From: Dysgonamonadaceae bacterium | GTDB taxonomy: Bacteria; Bacteroidota; Bacteroidia; Bacteroidales; Azobacteroidaceae | Assembly: GCA_031260235.1 (NCBI GenBank) | Contig: JAIRKG010000124.1 | Span: 1-14,158 of the forward strand | Direction: 5' to 3' | DNA: 14,158 nucleotides | Shown: positions 1-7,276 of the stretch, piece after piece | Layout of the letters: each line of letters starts with the position of its first letter | Numbering within the stretch: the stretch's first letter is position 1 | Notes under the pieces: generated by a model | Database searches by the model: none | Seen by the model: the letters and a program-made list of their open reading frames with translations, nothing else | What the model was told of the DNA's origin: nothing | Translations under genes and position numbers: made by a program

Positions 1-164
1 AATATATCACGCAATTGCCGAATACGGCAGTTCCGAGTTTTGTCTTTTTCTGCAATTTGCCGCAGTGGGTGAAAGAACCTTATAAACGGTTTCTCGAAAA
101 CCAGATACGGAAAAACTGGACGCTGTCGGGGACGCCGATTAATGTTTTCATGCGGGAAAAATAA
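1..164 (+). CDS. der: Ribosome biogenesis GTPase Der (EngA), C-terminal fragment
   Basis: This is the 3' end of a gene that begins before the window; the reading frame runs from base 3 to the TAA at 162-164, giving 53 residues. The fragment contains [20 protein letters not shown], then a short stretch ending in [11 protein letters not shown]. That is the end of the C-terminal KH-like domain of the double-GTPase Der, in which a strand-helix unit with 'vPSFvlFcN...v...Y.RfleN.iR' is followed by 'GtPI.i..R' just before the stop. Der acts in the cytoplasm in maturation of the 50S ribosomal subunit. The two G domains are outside the window, so GTPase motifs cannot be checked. The assignment rests on this recognised C-terminal signature alone, but it is a distinctive one. 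Confidence 0.88.
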   Translation, partial: YITQLPNTAVPSFVFFCNLPQWVKEPYKRFLENQIRKNWTLSGTPINVFMREK

Positions 165-171
165 TTTTGCG

Positions 172-179
172 TATATTTG
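172..179 (+). promoter_or_regulatory. Possible Bacteroidetes -7 promoter element
   Basis: TATATTTG fits the Bacteroidetes housekeeping -7 consensus TAnnTTTG. It lies between the der stop and the DUF4290 start, about 22 bp before the ATG, which would leave a short leader. The -33 region upstream is inside der and matches only poorly (T-rich bases near 145-148), so this is a motif match and not proof of a promoter. Confidence 0.4.
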
Positions 180-201
180 CATTCGGAAAAAATAATAAAT
201 T

Positions 202-807
202 ATGGGATTTAATCTACGCTACAACACACAGGAAAAGCATTTGGCCTTACCGGAATACGGTAGGAACATTCAACACATGGTCAATCACTGCGTCGCTATC
301 CCCGACAGGGAAGAACGGACGCGATGCGCCAACACAATCATCAACATCATGGGCAACCTGTTTCCCCATCTGCGGGACGTCAACGATTTCAAGCACATCC
401 TTTGGGATCATTTGGCGATTATGTCGGACTTCGCATTAGATATTGATTATCCTTACGAAGTTATCAAACGAGAAGACTTATATATCAAGCCGGGAAAACT
501 GCCTTATTCACAAGGAAAAATAACCTATAAACATTACGGCAAAAACCTTGAGAACATGATTAAAAAAGCAACGGAATATGAAGACGGCGAGTTGAAAAAC
601 GTCTTGACCGGCATGTTGGCAAATCATATGAAAAAATCGTTCCTCACATGGAACAAAGAAGAGGTGGACAACCAAAAGATTTTTAAGGATTTAAACCTTC
701 TATCAGACGGAAAAATCACATTGACGGAAGATTCCCATAAATTGACGGAATCAAGGGCTATTTTGTCGAAGAAGAATAAAAATTTTCCTCGGAAACAGAA
801 AAAATAA
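202..807 (+). CDS. DUF4290 family protein, Bacteroidetes-specific, unknown function
   Basis: A 201-residue soluble protein with no signal peptide or membrane segment. The start MGFNLRYNTQEKHLALPEYG and the following NIQHMVNHC and FPHLRD segments are the recognisable conserved N-terminal half of DUF4290, a family known to me from Bacteroidetes and typically about 200 residues long. The C-terminus is short and very basic (residues about 187-201, rich in Lys and Arg), which might contact nucleic acid or ribosomes, but that is inference. The gene starts at the first ATG after der and ends 3 bp before murA, so the two are probably translated from one mRNA. Position between der, murA and rimM is the kind of place where this family is usually found. 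No catalytic motif is visible and I do not assign a function. Confidence 0.85.
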   Translation: MGFNLRYNTQEKHLALPEYGRNIQHMVNHCVAIPDREERTRCANTIINIMGNLFPHLRDVNDFKHILWDHLAIMSDFALDIDYPYEVIKREDLYIKPGKLPYSQGKITYKHYGKNLENMIKKATEYEDGELKNVLTGMLANHMKKSFLTWNKEEVDNQKIFKDLNLLSDGKITLTEDSHKLTESRAILSKKNKNFPRKQKK

Positions 808-810
808 ATT

Positions 811-2118
811 ATGTCGTCATTCATAGTCGAAGGCGGACATTCCCTGTCCGGCGAAATCACCCCCCAAGGCGCAAAAAACGAAGCGCTGCAAGTAATCTGC
901 GCAACCTTGCTCACATCCGAAAAAGTAACAATCCACAATATTCCCGATATTCTGGATATTAACAATTTAATCATACTGTTGAAAGAAATCGGCGTAAAGA
1001 TAAACCGTCCTGCGCCACATACCTACACTTTTCAAGCCGACGATATTGATTTGGAATACCTGAGAACAGACGCCTATCTGAAAGGCTCTGCCGCTTTGAG
1101 AGGTTCGGTCATGCTGGCGGGACCTTTGGTTGCGCGTTTCGGCGAGGCGTTTGTTCCGAAGCCGGGTGGAGATAAAATCGGCCGCCGTCGTCTGGATACG
1201 CATTTTATCGGCATACAAAAATTGGGTGCAGATTTTAATTACGACCCCGAACGCCAACTGTTTGAAGTGAAATCAAACGGTTTGAAAGGAACATATATGC
1301 TGCTGGACGAAGCATCCGTAACCGGAACCGCCAACATTCTGATGGCTTCCGTGCTGGCGGAAGGAAAAACGACCATATACAATGCCGCCTGCGAACCCTA
1401 TCTCCAGCAATTGACCAAAATGCTGACGGCGATGGGCGCACGGATAGACGGTTTGGCTTCCAACCTGCTCCGGATTGACGGTGTCGAAACGCTGCACGGC
1501 TGCGAACATACGATTTTGCCCGACATGATTGAAATCGGGAGTTTTATCGGTATGGCGGCAATGACCCGTTCTTGCCTGCGTATTAAAAACGTTTCCTACA
1601 ACGATTTGGGGATTATTCCTGACGCCTTCGGAAAACTGGGTATTTCCCTCCATAACGAAAACGACGACATTGTCGTTCCCGAACAGGATTCTTACACGAT
1701 AGAAACCTTCATCGACGGCTCGATTCTGACAATTGCCGACGCGCCCTGGCCCGGACTGACACCCGATTTGTTAAGCGTTTTCCTTGTAATTGCCACGCAG
1801 GCAAACGGGAGTGTGCTTATTCACCAGAAAATGTTTGAAAGCCGCCTGTTTTTCGTCGATAGATTGATTGACATGGGTGCGCAAATCATTCTCTGCGACC
1901 CGCACCGCGCAACGGTTATAGGCGCCAATCACCGTTACCGTTTGCGTGCAACGACAATGGTTTCGCCCGATATCCGCGCCGGAATCGCCATGCTGATTGC
2001 CGCGATGAATGCCGATGGAACCAGCTGCATCCGGAATATCGACCAGATAGACCGCGGTTATGAAAATATCGACAAACGTTTGAATGCCCTTGGCGCAAGA
2101 ATTACGCGAATATCATGA
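811..2118 (+). CDS. murA: UDP-N-acetylglucosamine 1-carboxyvinyltransferase (MurA)
   Basis: MurA transfers enolpyruvate from phosphoenolpyruvate to UDP-GlcNAc, the first committed cytoplasmic step of peptidoglycan synthesis. The 435-residue length fits the family (about 420-440). Visible active-site signatures are Lys22-Asn23 in GAKNEAL, Arg97 in ALRGSVMLAGPLVARFG, the loop PKPGGDKIGRR at residues 117-126, and the catalytic-base Asp319 in PGLTPDLL. The loop residue that is Cys115 in Escherichia coli is Asp121 here (codon 1171-1173). That substitution is normal for Bacteroidetes and, by analogy with other Cys-to-Asp MurA enzymes, predicts resistance to fosfomycin. The gene follows DUF4290 by 3 bp, and its TGA overlaps the rimM ATG in ATGA, so translation is probably coupled. 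It is distinguished from the related AroA by the UDP-sugar type loop and overall pattern. Confidence 0.96.
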   Translation: MSSFIVEGGHSLSGEITPQGAKNEALQVICATLLTSEKVTIHNIPDILDINNLIILLKEIGVKINRPAPHTYTFQADDIDLEYLRTDAYLKGSAALRGSVMLAGPLVARFGEAFVPKPGGDKIGRRRLDTHFIGIQKLGADFNYDPERQLFEVKSNGLKGTYMLLDEASVTGTANILMASVLAEGKTTIYNAACEPYLQQLTKMLTAMGARIDGLASNLLRIDGVETLHGCEHTILPDMIEIGSFIGMAAMTRSCLRIKNVSYNDLGIIPDAFGKLGISLHNENDDIVVPEQDSYTIETFIDGSILTIADAPWPGLTPDLLSVFLVIATQANGSVLIHQKMFESRLFFVDRLIDMGAQIILCDPHRATVIGANHRYRLRATTMVSPDIRAGIAMLIAAMNADGTSCIRNIDQIDRGYENIDKRLNALGARITRIS

Positions 2119-2651
2119 TCAAACGGGAAGACCTGGCGAAAATCGGACAGTTCGGAAAGCCGCATGGCGTCAAAGGCGAAATAACGTTTACTTTCACAGA
2201 CCGTTCTTTTGAAAACAGCGAATGTCCCTTTTTTATTTGCGAGATTGACGGTATCTTCGTGCCTTTCCGAATCGAAAATTACCGGCTTATTTCCGACGCC
2301 GCAGGCATGGTCTGCCTGAAAAATCTTCATTCGGACAATCAAGTCTGTTTGCTCTCCCGCAAAGACATTTATTTTCCAAAAAAACACCTTGCCGCCCACC
2401 ATTCCAACAGCGCTTATACCTGGGATTATTTCATCGGTTTCACCGTGATTGATAAATATCACGGACAAATCGGGCGAATCGCCGGCGTTGACGACTCGAC
2501 ACTCAACACATTGTTTATCGTTGAAACCAAAACACAGGAAATCCTGATTCCCGCCGCCGACGAGATGATTGTTTCTTTCGACGAAAGGAAAAAGGAATTG
2601 TCTGTTGCACTACCTGATGGGTTGATGGAAATGGCTTGTGACGATTTATAA
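2115..2651 (+). CDS. rimM: 16S rRNA processing protein RimM
   Basis: RimM is a cytoplasmic assembly factor that binds ribosomal protein S19 and helps mature the head of the 30S subunit. The 178-residue protein has the N-terminal RimM barrel, with the family signature IGQFGKPHGVKGEITF at residues 10-25, and a C-terminal PRC-barrel from about residue 101 (YTWDYFIGF) to about 170, including GRIAGVDD and EILIPAADEMI. The start codon overlaps the murA stop as ATGA, which argues for translational coupling and fixes the start. The murA-rimM pairing is a familiar Bacteroidetes arrangement. In many other bacteria rimM sits with rpsP-trmD-rplS instead. Nothing in the sequence suggests damage. Confidence 0.94.
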   Translation: MIKREDLAKIGQFGKPHGVKGEITFTFTDRSFENSECPFFICEIDGIFVPFRIENYRLISDAAGMVCLKNLHSDNQVCLLSRKDIYFPKKHLAAHHSNSAYTWDYFIGFTVIDKYHGQIGRIAGVDDSTLNTLFIVETKTQEILIPAADEMIVSFDERKKELSVALPDGLMEMACDDL

Positions 2652-2747
2652 TCGGCGCGATCGGGATTTTGCACAATCATGCTCTTAAACATGCAGACAA
2701 AAATAATTTTTCGTACATTCGCGGAAAATTGTTAAAAACAGATAATT

Positions 2748-4487
2748 ATGTACAGAACAAAAACTTGCGGAGAATTACGTACGGTAAATTTACATCAGGA
2801 AGTGATTTTAGCCGGCTGGATACAAAAAACGCGAAAGTTCGGCGGTATGATTTTCGTCGATTTGCGCGACCGGTATGGAATCACACAGTTGGTTTTTAAC
2901 CGGGAAATTAACGCTCAATTATGTGCGGAAGCCGAAAAATTGGGCAGGGAATGGGTGGTCAGGGCAAAGGGCAAAGTGGCGGAGCGATCCAACAAAAATT
3001 CGAGTATTCCGACCGGAGATATCGAAATTATTGTGTCGGAGTTGCAGGTGCTGAATTCATCGGAAACGCCGCCTTTCACCATCGAAACCGATACCGACGG
3101 CGGCGACGATTTGCGGATGAAATACCGCTATCTGGATTTGCGCCGGACGGTCGTGCGCGCCAATCTTGAGTTGCGCCACCGGGTGGCTTTTGCCGTTCGC
3201 AGTTATCTGAACGAACAGCGCTTTTTGGAAGTGGAAACACCTGTGCTGGTTGGCTCTACACCTGAAGGTGCTCGCGATTTCATCGTTCCTTCGCGGATGA
3301 ATCCGGGCGAATTTTACGCGTTGCCACAATCGCCGCAGTTGTTTAAACAATTGTTGATGGTTTCAGGTTTTGATCGCTATTTCCAAATCGTTAAATGCTT
3401 TCGCGACGAGGATTTACGCGCCGACCGCCAGCCGGAATTTACGCAAATCGACTGCGAAATGTCGTTTGTCGAACAGGAAGACGTCCTGAATCTTTTTGAA
3501 GGCTTAATCCGCTACTTATTTCAAACAATTAAGAATGTCGATATTCCGGCAATGCCCCGCCTGCCGTTTTCCGAAGCCATGAAACTCTACGGTTCGGACA
3601 AACCGGATACGCGCTTTGCCATGCACTTCACGGAATTGAAAGACCTGACCGGCGGGAAAAATTTCGGCGTTTTCGACAATGCCGAATATGTCGGCGCCAT
3701 TTGTGCGGAAGGTTGCGCCGCTTACACCCGCAAACAATTGGACGAATTGATTGATTTCGTAAAACGTCCGCAAATTGGGGCGAGCGGCTTGATATATGTC
3801 CGGTACGAAGCTGACGGAAATGTGAAATCCTCCGCCAATAAGTTCTACACGCCCGACGATTTGAAACTTTGGCTTGAACGCGCAGGCGCTAAACCCTGTG
3901 ATTTACTGCTGATTCTTTGCGGAAAGACTGAACAGACTCAAAAACAATTAGGCGAACTTCGTTTGGAAATGGGTTCACGCCTGGGACTGAGGAACAAAGA
4001 CCAATTCAGTTGCCTTTGGATTGTCGATTTTCCTCTTTTGGAATTTGACGAAGAAACGGATCGTTATTATGCCAAGCATCACCCGTTTACAAGTCCCAAA
4101 CAAGAAGATATTCCGCTGTTGAATACCAACGCGGGCGCAGTACGCGCAAATGCTTACGACATGGTGATTAACGGCGCGGAAGTCGGCGGAGGTTCCATTC
4201 GTATCCATAACAGCGAATTGCAGCAGAACATGTTTTCGCTGCTCGGATTCTCCGAAGCGCAGGCGCAGGCGCAATTCGGTTTTTTGATGAATGCTTTTAA
4301 GTATGGAGCGCCTCCGCATGGAGGAATCGCTTTCGGTTTAGACAGGCTTGTTTCGATTTTTGCCGGTTTGGATTCGATTCGCGACTGCATCGCTTTCCCG
4401 AAAAACAATTCCGGCCGCGATGTGATGATTGACGCACCGACAGAGGTTTCCGGCGAGCAATTGAGAGAATTGCACTTGATTGAGTGA
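2748..4487 (+). CDS. aspS: Aspartyl-tRNA synthetase
   Basis: This class II synthetase charges tRNA-Asp with aspartate in the cytoplasm. Its 579 residues match the long bacterial type. An OB-fold anticodon-binding domain covers about residues 1-110 ([20 protein letters not shown]). The catalytic domain follows with motif 1 near FLEVETPVL (159-167), motif 2 [16 protein letters not shown] (218-233) and motif 3 GGIAFGLDR (525-533), followed by [11 protein letters not shown]. Between motifs 2 and 3 is the bacterial GAD insertion, roughly residues 285-410. The start is chosen because [11 protein letters not shown] matches the usual beginning of Bacteroidetes AspRS. The gene stands apart from rimM by 96 bp and from the next gene by nearly 200 bp, so it may be its own transcript. 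Whether it is discriminating or non-discriminating (also charging tRNA-Asn) cannot be settled by eye. Confidence 0.97.
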   Translation: MYRTKTCGELRTVNLHQEVILAGWIQKTRKFGGMIFVDLRDRYGITQLVFNREINAQLCAEAEKLGREWVVRAKGKVAERSNKNSSIPTGDIEIIVSELQVLNSSETPPFTIETDTDGGDDLRMKYRYLDLRRTVVRANLELRHRVAFAVRSYLNEQRFLEVETPVLVGSTPEGARDFIVPSRMNPGEFYALPQSPQLFKQLLMVSGFDRYFQIVKCFRDEDLRADRQPEFTQIDCEMSFVEQEDVLNLFEGLIRYLFQTIKNVDIPAMPRLPFSEAMKLYGSDKPDTRFAMHFTELKDLTGGKNFGVFDNAEYVGAICAEGCAAYTRKQLDELIDFVKRPQIGASGLIYVRYEADGNVKSSANKFYTPDDLKLWLERAGAKPCDLLLILCGKTEQTQKQLGELRLEMGSRLGLRNKDQFSCLWIVDFPLLEFDEETDRYYAKHHPFTSPKQEDIPLLNTNAGAVRANAYDMVINGAEVGGGSIRIHNSELQQNMFSLLGFSEAQAQAQFGFLMNAFKYGAPPHGGIAFGLDRLVSIFAGLDSIRDCIAFPKNNSGRDVMIDAPTEVSGEQLRELHLIE

Positions 4488-4491
4488 TGAT

Positions 4492-4520
4492 TTAAAAAGC
4501 AATAATAAAATGTTTTTTAA
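4492..4520 (+). terminator. Weak A/T-only inverted repeat after aspS, possible terminator
   Basis: TTAAAAA at 4492-4498 can pair with TTTTTAA at 4514-4520 across a 15-base loop, just after the aspS stop. The stem has no G:C pairs, so its stability is low. It could help end the aspS transcript, but it may be chance in AT-rich DNA. Confidence 0.2.
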
Positions 4521-4540
4521 TGATTTTGTTGTCTTTTTTT

Positions 4541-4548
4541 TATCTTTG
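4541..4548 (+). promoter_or_regulatory. Bacteroidetes -7 promoter element upstream of the sigma-trpE-trpG unit
   Basis: TATCTTTG matches the consensus TAnnTTTG exactly and lies in the non-coding gap between aspS and the sigma-factor gene. The expected -33 position (about 4514-4520) is a T-run and not a clean TTTG. A transcript from here would have a leader of about 130 bases before the preferred sigma start at 4685. I see no short tryptophan-rich leader peptide in that leader. Confidence 0.5.
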
Positions 4549-4684
4549 TCCCTCAGTAATGAAGGTAATAAAGTTTTATCTTTATTTCAGTTTTTATAAT
4601 TCGCAGTTTACGGTATAAATATCATTTCGCATTCTGAATATTGCAGTTATGTTACCTGTCTATTCCACTGATTATAGATTAATT

Positions 4685-5188
4685 ATGACAACGGTACAAT
4701 TTCTACAAAAGATTCTTAATCTTCAGGACAACATGTTTCACTTCGCTCTGCAGCTAACGGCAAACAGAGAGGATGCGAAGGATTTATTGCAGGAAACTAC
4801 TCTTAGGGCTTTATGCAACCGGAGTAAATTTGTGGACGACGCCAATTTTAAAGGCTGGGTTTTGACAATCATGCGAAATATTTTTATTAACGATTGCAGG
4901 AAAGCGGTTAACAGTCAAACAGTTTTCGATATAACCGATGACTTGTACTACTTGAACTTGCCGCAAGATTTGAGCCACAATAATTCGGAAAGTGATTTAA
5001 GCGTACAAGACATTACAAAAGCCATTAACAGTCTGGACACAAGGATGAAAAATGTGTTTTCCCTATTAGTCGAAGGGTATAAGTATGATGAAATCGCCCA
5101 AAAATTAGATTTGCCGCTGGGAACGGTCAAAAACCGTATCTTTCTGGCGAAGAAAATTTTACAGGCGCGTCTGAAAGAAATGATTTAA
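4685..5188 (+). CDS. ECF-type RNA polymerase sigma factor (sigma-70 family)
   Basis: A 167-residue alternative sigma factor with the two-domain layout of the ECF group. Region 2 covers about residues 15-80 (ALQLTANREDAKDLLQETTL, FKGWVLTIMRNIFINDCRK), and region 4 covers about 115-162, with a helix-turn-helix GYKYDEIAQKLDLPLGTVKN followed by RIFLAKKIL. There is no region 1.1 or 3. An in-frame ATG at 4649 would add 12 residues (MLPVYSTDYRLI); I prefer 4685 because the sequence from MTTVQFLQKIL onward resembles where relatives begin. No anti-sigma factor or FecR-like partner lies next to it, which is unusual for TonB-linked ECF factors, so its control is unclear. It ends only 20 bp before trpE, with no obvious promoter in that gap, so it probably shares an mRNA with trpEG. 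Its target promoters are unknown. Confidence 0.88.
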   Translation: MTTVQFLQKILNLQDNMFHFALQLTANREDAKDLLQETTLRALCNRSKFVDDANFKGWVLTIMRNIFINDCRKAVNSQTVFDITDDLYYLNLPQDLSHNNSESDLSVQDITKAINSLDTRMKNVFSLLVEGYKYDEIAQKLDLPLGTVKNRIFLAKKILQARLKEMI

Positions 5189-5208
5189 AGTTCAAATAGT
5201 TAGCAAAT

Positions 5209-6624
5209 ATGAAAATTTACACATCATCAAAAACAGCCTTAGCCGACATTCAAACGCCGGTCGGTATTTATTTAAAAATCCGGGATGTACATCCCGAATC
5301 GGTTTTATTGGAAAGTTCCGATTTCCACGGAAATGAAAATTCCGTTTCTTTTATCGGGTTGAATCCGCTTGCTCGTTTTGAAGTGAACGACGGAGCCGTT
5401 AAAACGGAATATTTCTCGGATGCGCTTGCGGAAACGGCAAAAAAAACACCGGTAAACGCTTCCGACCCGCTTGTTGAACAGTTAAACCGTTTCGTCCGGT
5501 CATTTGAAATTGTTGAGGATAAAAACGAGTCACCGTTCAACGGTCTTTTCGGATATACCGCATACGACGCGGTGAAGTATTTCGAGGATGTGGAAACGAA
5601 AACAGGGAAATCCGCTTCGTCCGATATCCCCGAAATGATTTACATTTTCTACCGGTATATCATTGTGGTCAATCATTACAAAAACGAAATGACCGTTGTC
5701 GAAAACCGTCCGGAAAAGGAAGAAAGCCATATCAACGAAGTATTTGCACTTTTGAATAATCGCAACTACGCTTCGTATAACTTCTCCGCCAAAGGCGAAG
5801 AAAAATCGACTATTAGCGACGCAGACTACAAAGCAATGGTGAATAAAGGCGTCGGGCATTGTATGCGCGGCGACGTGTTCCAAATCGTGCTTTCCCGTTG
5901 CTTTTCACAGGCGTTTTCCGGCGACGATTTCAAGGTATATCGCGCTTTGCGTTCCATCAATCCTTCACCTTATCTGTTTTATTTCAATTTCGGTTCGTTC
6001 CGGATTTTCGGATCCAGTCCCGAAACTCATTGCAAGATATCGAAGGGACACGCTTCTATCGATCCCATTGCCGGTACTTTCCGCAGGACGGGCGACGACG
6101 AAAAAGACAAAGCGTTGGCGCAGGCATTGCTGGAAGACCCGAAAGAAAATGCGGAACACGTGATGTTAGTCGATTTGGCGCGTAACGACCTCAGCCGGAA
6201 TACGGAAAACGTACATGTAGATTTCTACAAGGAAGTTCAATTCTATTCCCATGTCATTCATTTGGTTTCACGTGTAACCGGAGATGTGAAAGCAGACAGC
6301 AACACAATCAAAATCTATGCAGACACTTTCCCCGCCGGAACGCTTTCGGGAGCGCCGAAAGTCCGCGCGATGGAACTTATTCGCGACGCTGAGCCGCACA
6401 ATCGCGGCGCATACGGCGGATGTATCGGCTATATCGGGCTGAACGGCGATTTGAACCAAGCTATTACCATTCGCTCGTTTGTCAGCAAAAACAATGTGCT
6501 GTATTATCAGGCCGGCGCCGGAATCGTTTCCCGCTCTAACGAGGAGTCGGAATTGCAGGAAGTGAATAACAAACTGGGCGCTTTGAAAAAGGCGATTGAT
6601 GCGGCAGAAAAAATTATTAATTGA
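5209..6624 (+). CDS. trpE: Anthranilate synthase component I (TrpE)
   Basis: TrpE converts chorismate to anthranilate using ammonia supplied by TrpG, the first step of tryptophan synthesis. The 471-residue protein has an N-terminal regulatory half with LLES at residues 33-36, the tryptophan feedback-binding motif of TrpE proteins, which argues against PabB or isochorismate synthase. The C-terminal chorismate-binding domain shows PYLFYFNFG, FGSSPETHCKI, DPIAGTFRR (285-293), ENAEHVMLVDLARND (314-328), AGTLSGAPKVRAMELI (376 onward), GGCIGYIG and a closing YYQAGAGIVSRSNEESE. It follows the sigma-factor gene by 20 bp and precedes trpG by 3 bp. The conserved LLES implies that the enzyme is inhibited by tryptophan; no transcriptional attenuator is visible before it. 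I rate PabB as the only realistic alternative and unlikely. Confidence 0.95.
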   Translation: MKIYTSSKTALADIQTPVGIYLKIRDVHPESVLLESSDFHGNENSVSFIGLNPLARFEVNDGAVKTEYFSDALAETAKKTPVNASDPLVEQLNRFVRSFEIVEDKNESPFNGLFGYTAYDAVKYFEDVETKTGKSASSDIPEMIYIFYRYIIVVNHYKNEMTVVENRPEKEESHINEVFALLNNRNYASYNFSAKGEEKSTISDADYKAMVNKGVGHCMRGDVFQIVLSRCFSQAFSGDDFKVYRALRSINPSPYLFYFNFGSFRIFGSSPETHCKISKGHASIDPIAGTFRRTGDDEKDKALAQALLEDPKENAEHVMLVDLARNDLSRNTENVHVDFYKEVQFYSHVIHLVSRVTGDVKADSNTIKIYADTFPAGTLSGAPKVRAMELIRDAEPHNRGAYGGCIGYIGLNGDLNQAITIRSFVSKNNVLYYQAGAGIVSRSNEESELQEVNNKLGALKKAIDAAEKIIN

Positions 6625-6627
6625 TTT

Positions 6628-7194
6628 ATGAAAATCTTAATATTTGACAACTACGATTCTTTCACCTACAACTTGCTTCAGTTGGTTAAAAAAGCAGGTT
6701 ACAGGGATGTGGAAGTTCACCGCAACGACAAAATCAATTTAGACGAAGTGGAACGTTTCGACAAAATCATCCTCTCGCCCGGTCCTGGAATCCCTTCCGA
6801 AGCCGGATTGTTGTTGCCGTTGATTAAACGTTATGCGCCGCAAAAGAGCATTCTCGGCGTTTGTTTGGGACATCAGGCGATTGCAGAAAGTTTCGGCGGA
6901 ACGCTGATCAACCTGAAGGACGTTTATCACGGAGTTGCTACTCCCGTCGATATTGTTGCGGAACACACCCTCTTCAAAGGGCTTGCGAAAAAGATAGTCG
7001 TGGGCAGATATCATTCCTGGATTGTCTCGCGCGGCGGATTTCCCGAAGCGCTGCAAATCACCGCGACAGACAGCAAAGGGGAAATCATGGCTTTGCGCCA
7101 CAAAACAGTTGACGTTCACGGCGTACAGTTTCACCCCGAATCGATTTTGACGCCGGAAGGGGAACTGATTATGCGGAACTTTTTAATGCTATGA
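6628..7194 (+). CDS. trpG: Anthranilate synthase component II, glutamine amidotransferase (TrpG)
   Basis: A 188-residue class I glutamine amidotransferase that releases ammonia from glutamine for TrpE. The catalytic triad is visible: nucleophile Cys79 in LGVCLGHQAI, and His169 and Glu171 in GVQFHPESI. The start MKILIFDNYDSFTYNL and the SPGPGIP oxyanion-region segment (50-56) are typical of the TrpG/PabA family. The gene begins 3 bp after trpE, so the pair is almost certainly translated together as a two-subunit complex. As in many bacteria, this subunit could also serve para-aminobenzoate synthesis if the genome has a PabB without its own amidotransferase. The usual next gene, trpD, is displaced by about 2.4 kb. 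Confidence 0.95.
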   Translation: MKILIFDNYDSFTYNLLQLVKKAGYRDVEVHRNDKINLDEVERFDKIILSPGPGIPSEAGLLLPLIKRYAPQKSILGVCLGHQAIAESFGGTLINLKDVYHGVATPVDIVAEHTLFKGLAKKIVVGRYHSWIVSRGGFPEALQITATDSKGEIMALRHKTVDVHGVQFHPESILTPEGELIMRNFLML

Positions 7195-7217
7195 AATAAA
7201 ACAATCGCCAAATTCGT

Positions 7218-7244
7218 GCAAAGTGGCTTAAACAATCACTTTGC
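7218..7244 (+). repeat. Perfect 8-bp inverted repeat between trpG and the helicase
   Basis: GCAAAGTG at 7218-7225 is the exact reverse complement of CACTTTGC at 7237-7244, with an 11-base loop; one or two G:T pairs could lengthen the stem. It starts 23 bp after the trpG stop. No T-run follows (next bases GTCTGG), so it is not a textbook intrinsic terminator. It could be a weak terminator, a processing or stabilising hairpin at the trpEG mRNA end, or an operator-like site before the helicase. Confidence 0.45.
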
Positions 7245-7276
7245 GTCTGGTAAATACAGAAAATATAGTATAAAAA

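Noticed and set aside
2714..2721. TACATTCG as a -7 promoter element for aspS
   Set aside because: One mismatch in the conserved TTTG part and no -33 partner, so it is not distinguishable from background.
3057..3350. Antisense open frames inside aspS and other long genes
   Set aside because: They follow from the codon composition of the real genes on the + strand; none shows a recognisable domain.
4649..4684. Earlier ATG for the ECF sigma factor
   Set aside because: Adds 12 residues with no similarity to region 2 proteins I recognise; the ATG at 4685 gives a typical length and N-terminus.
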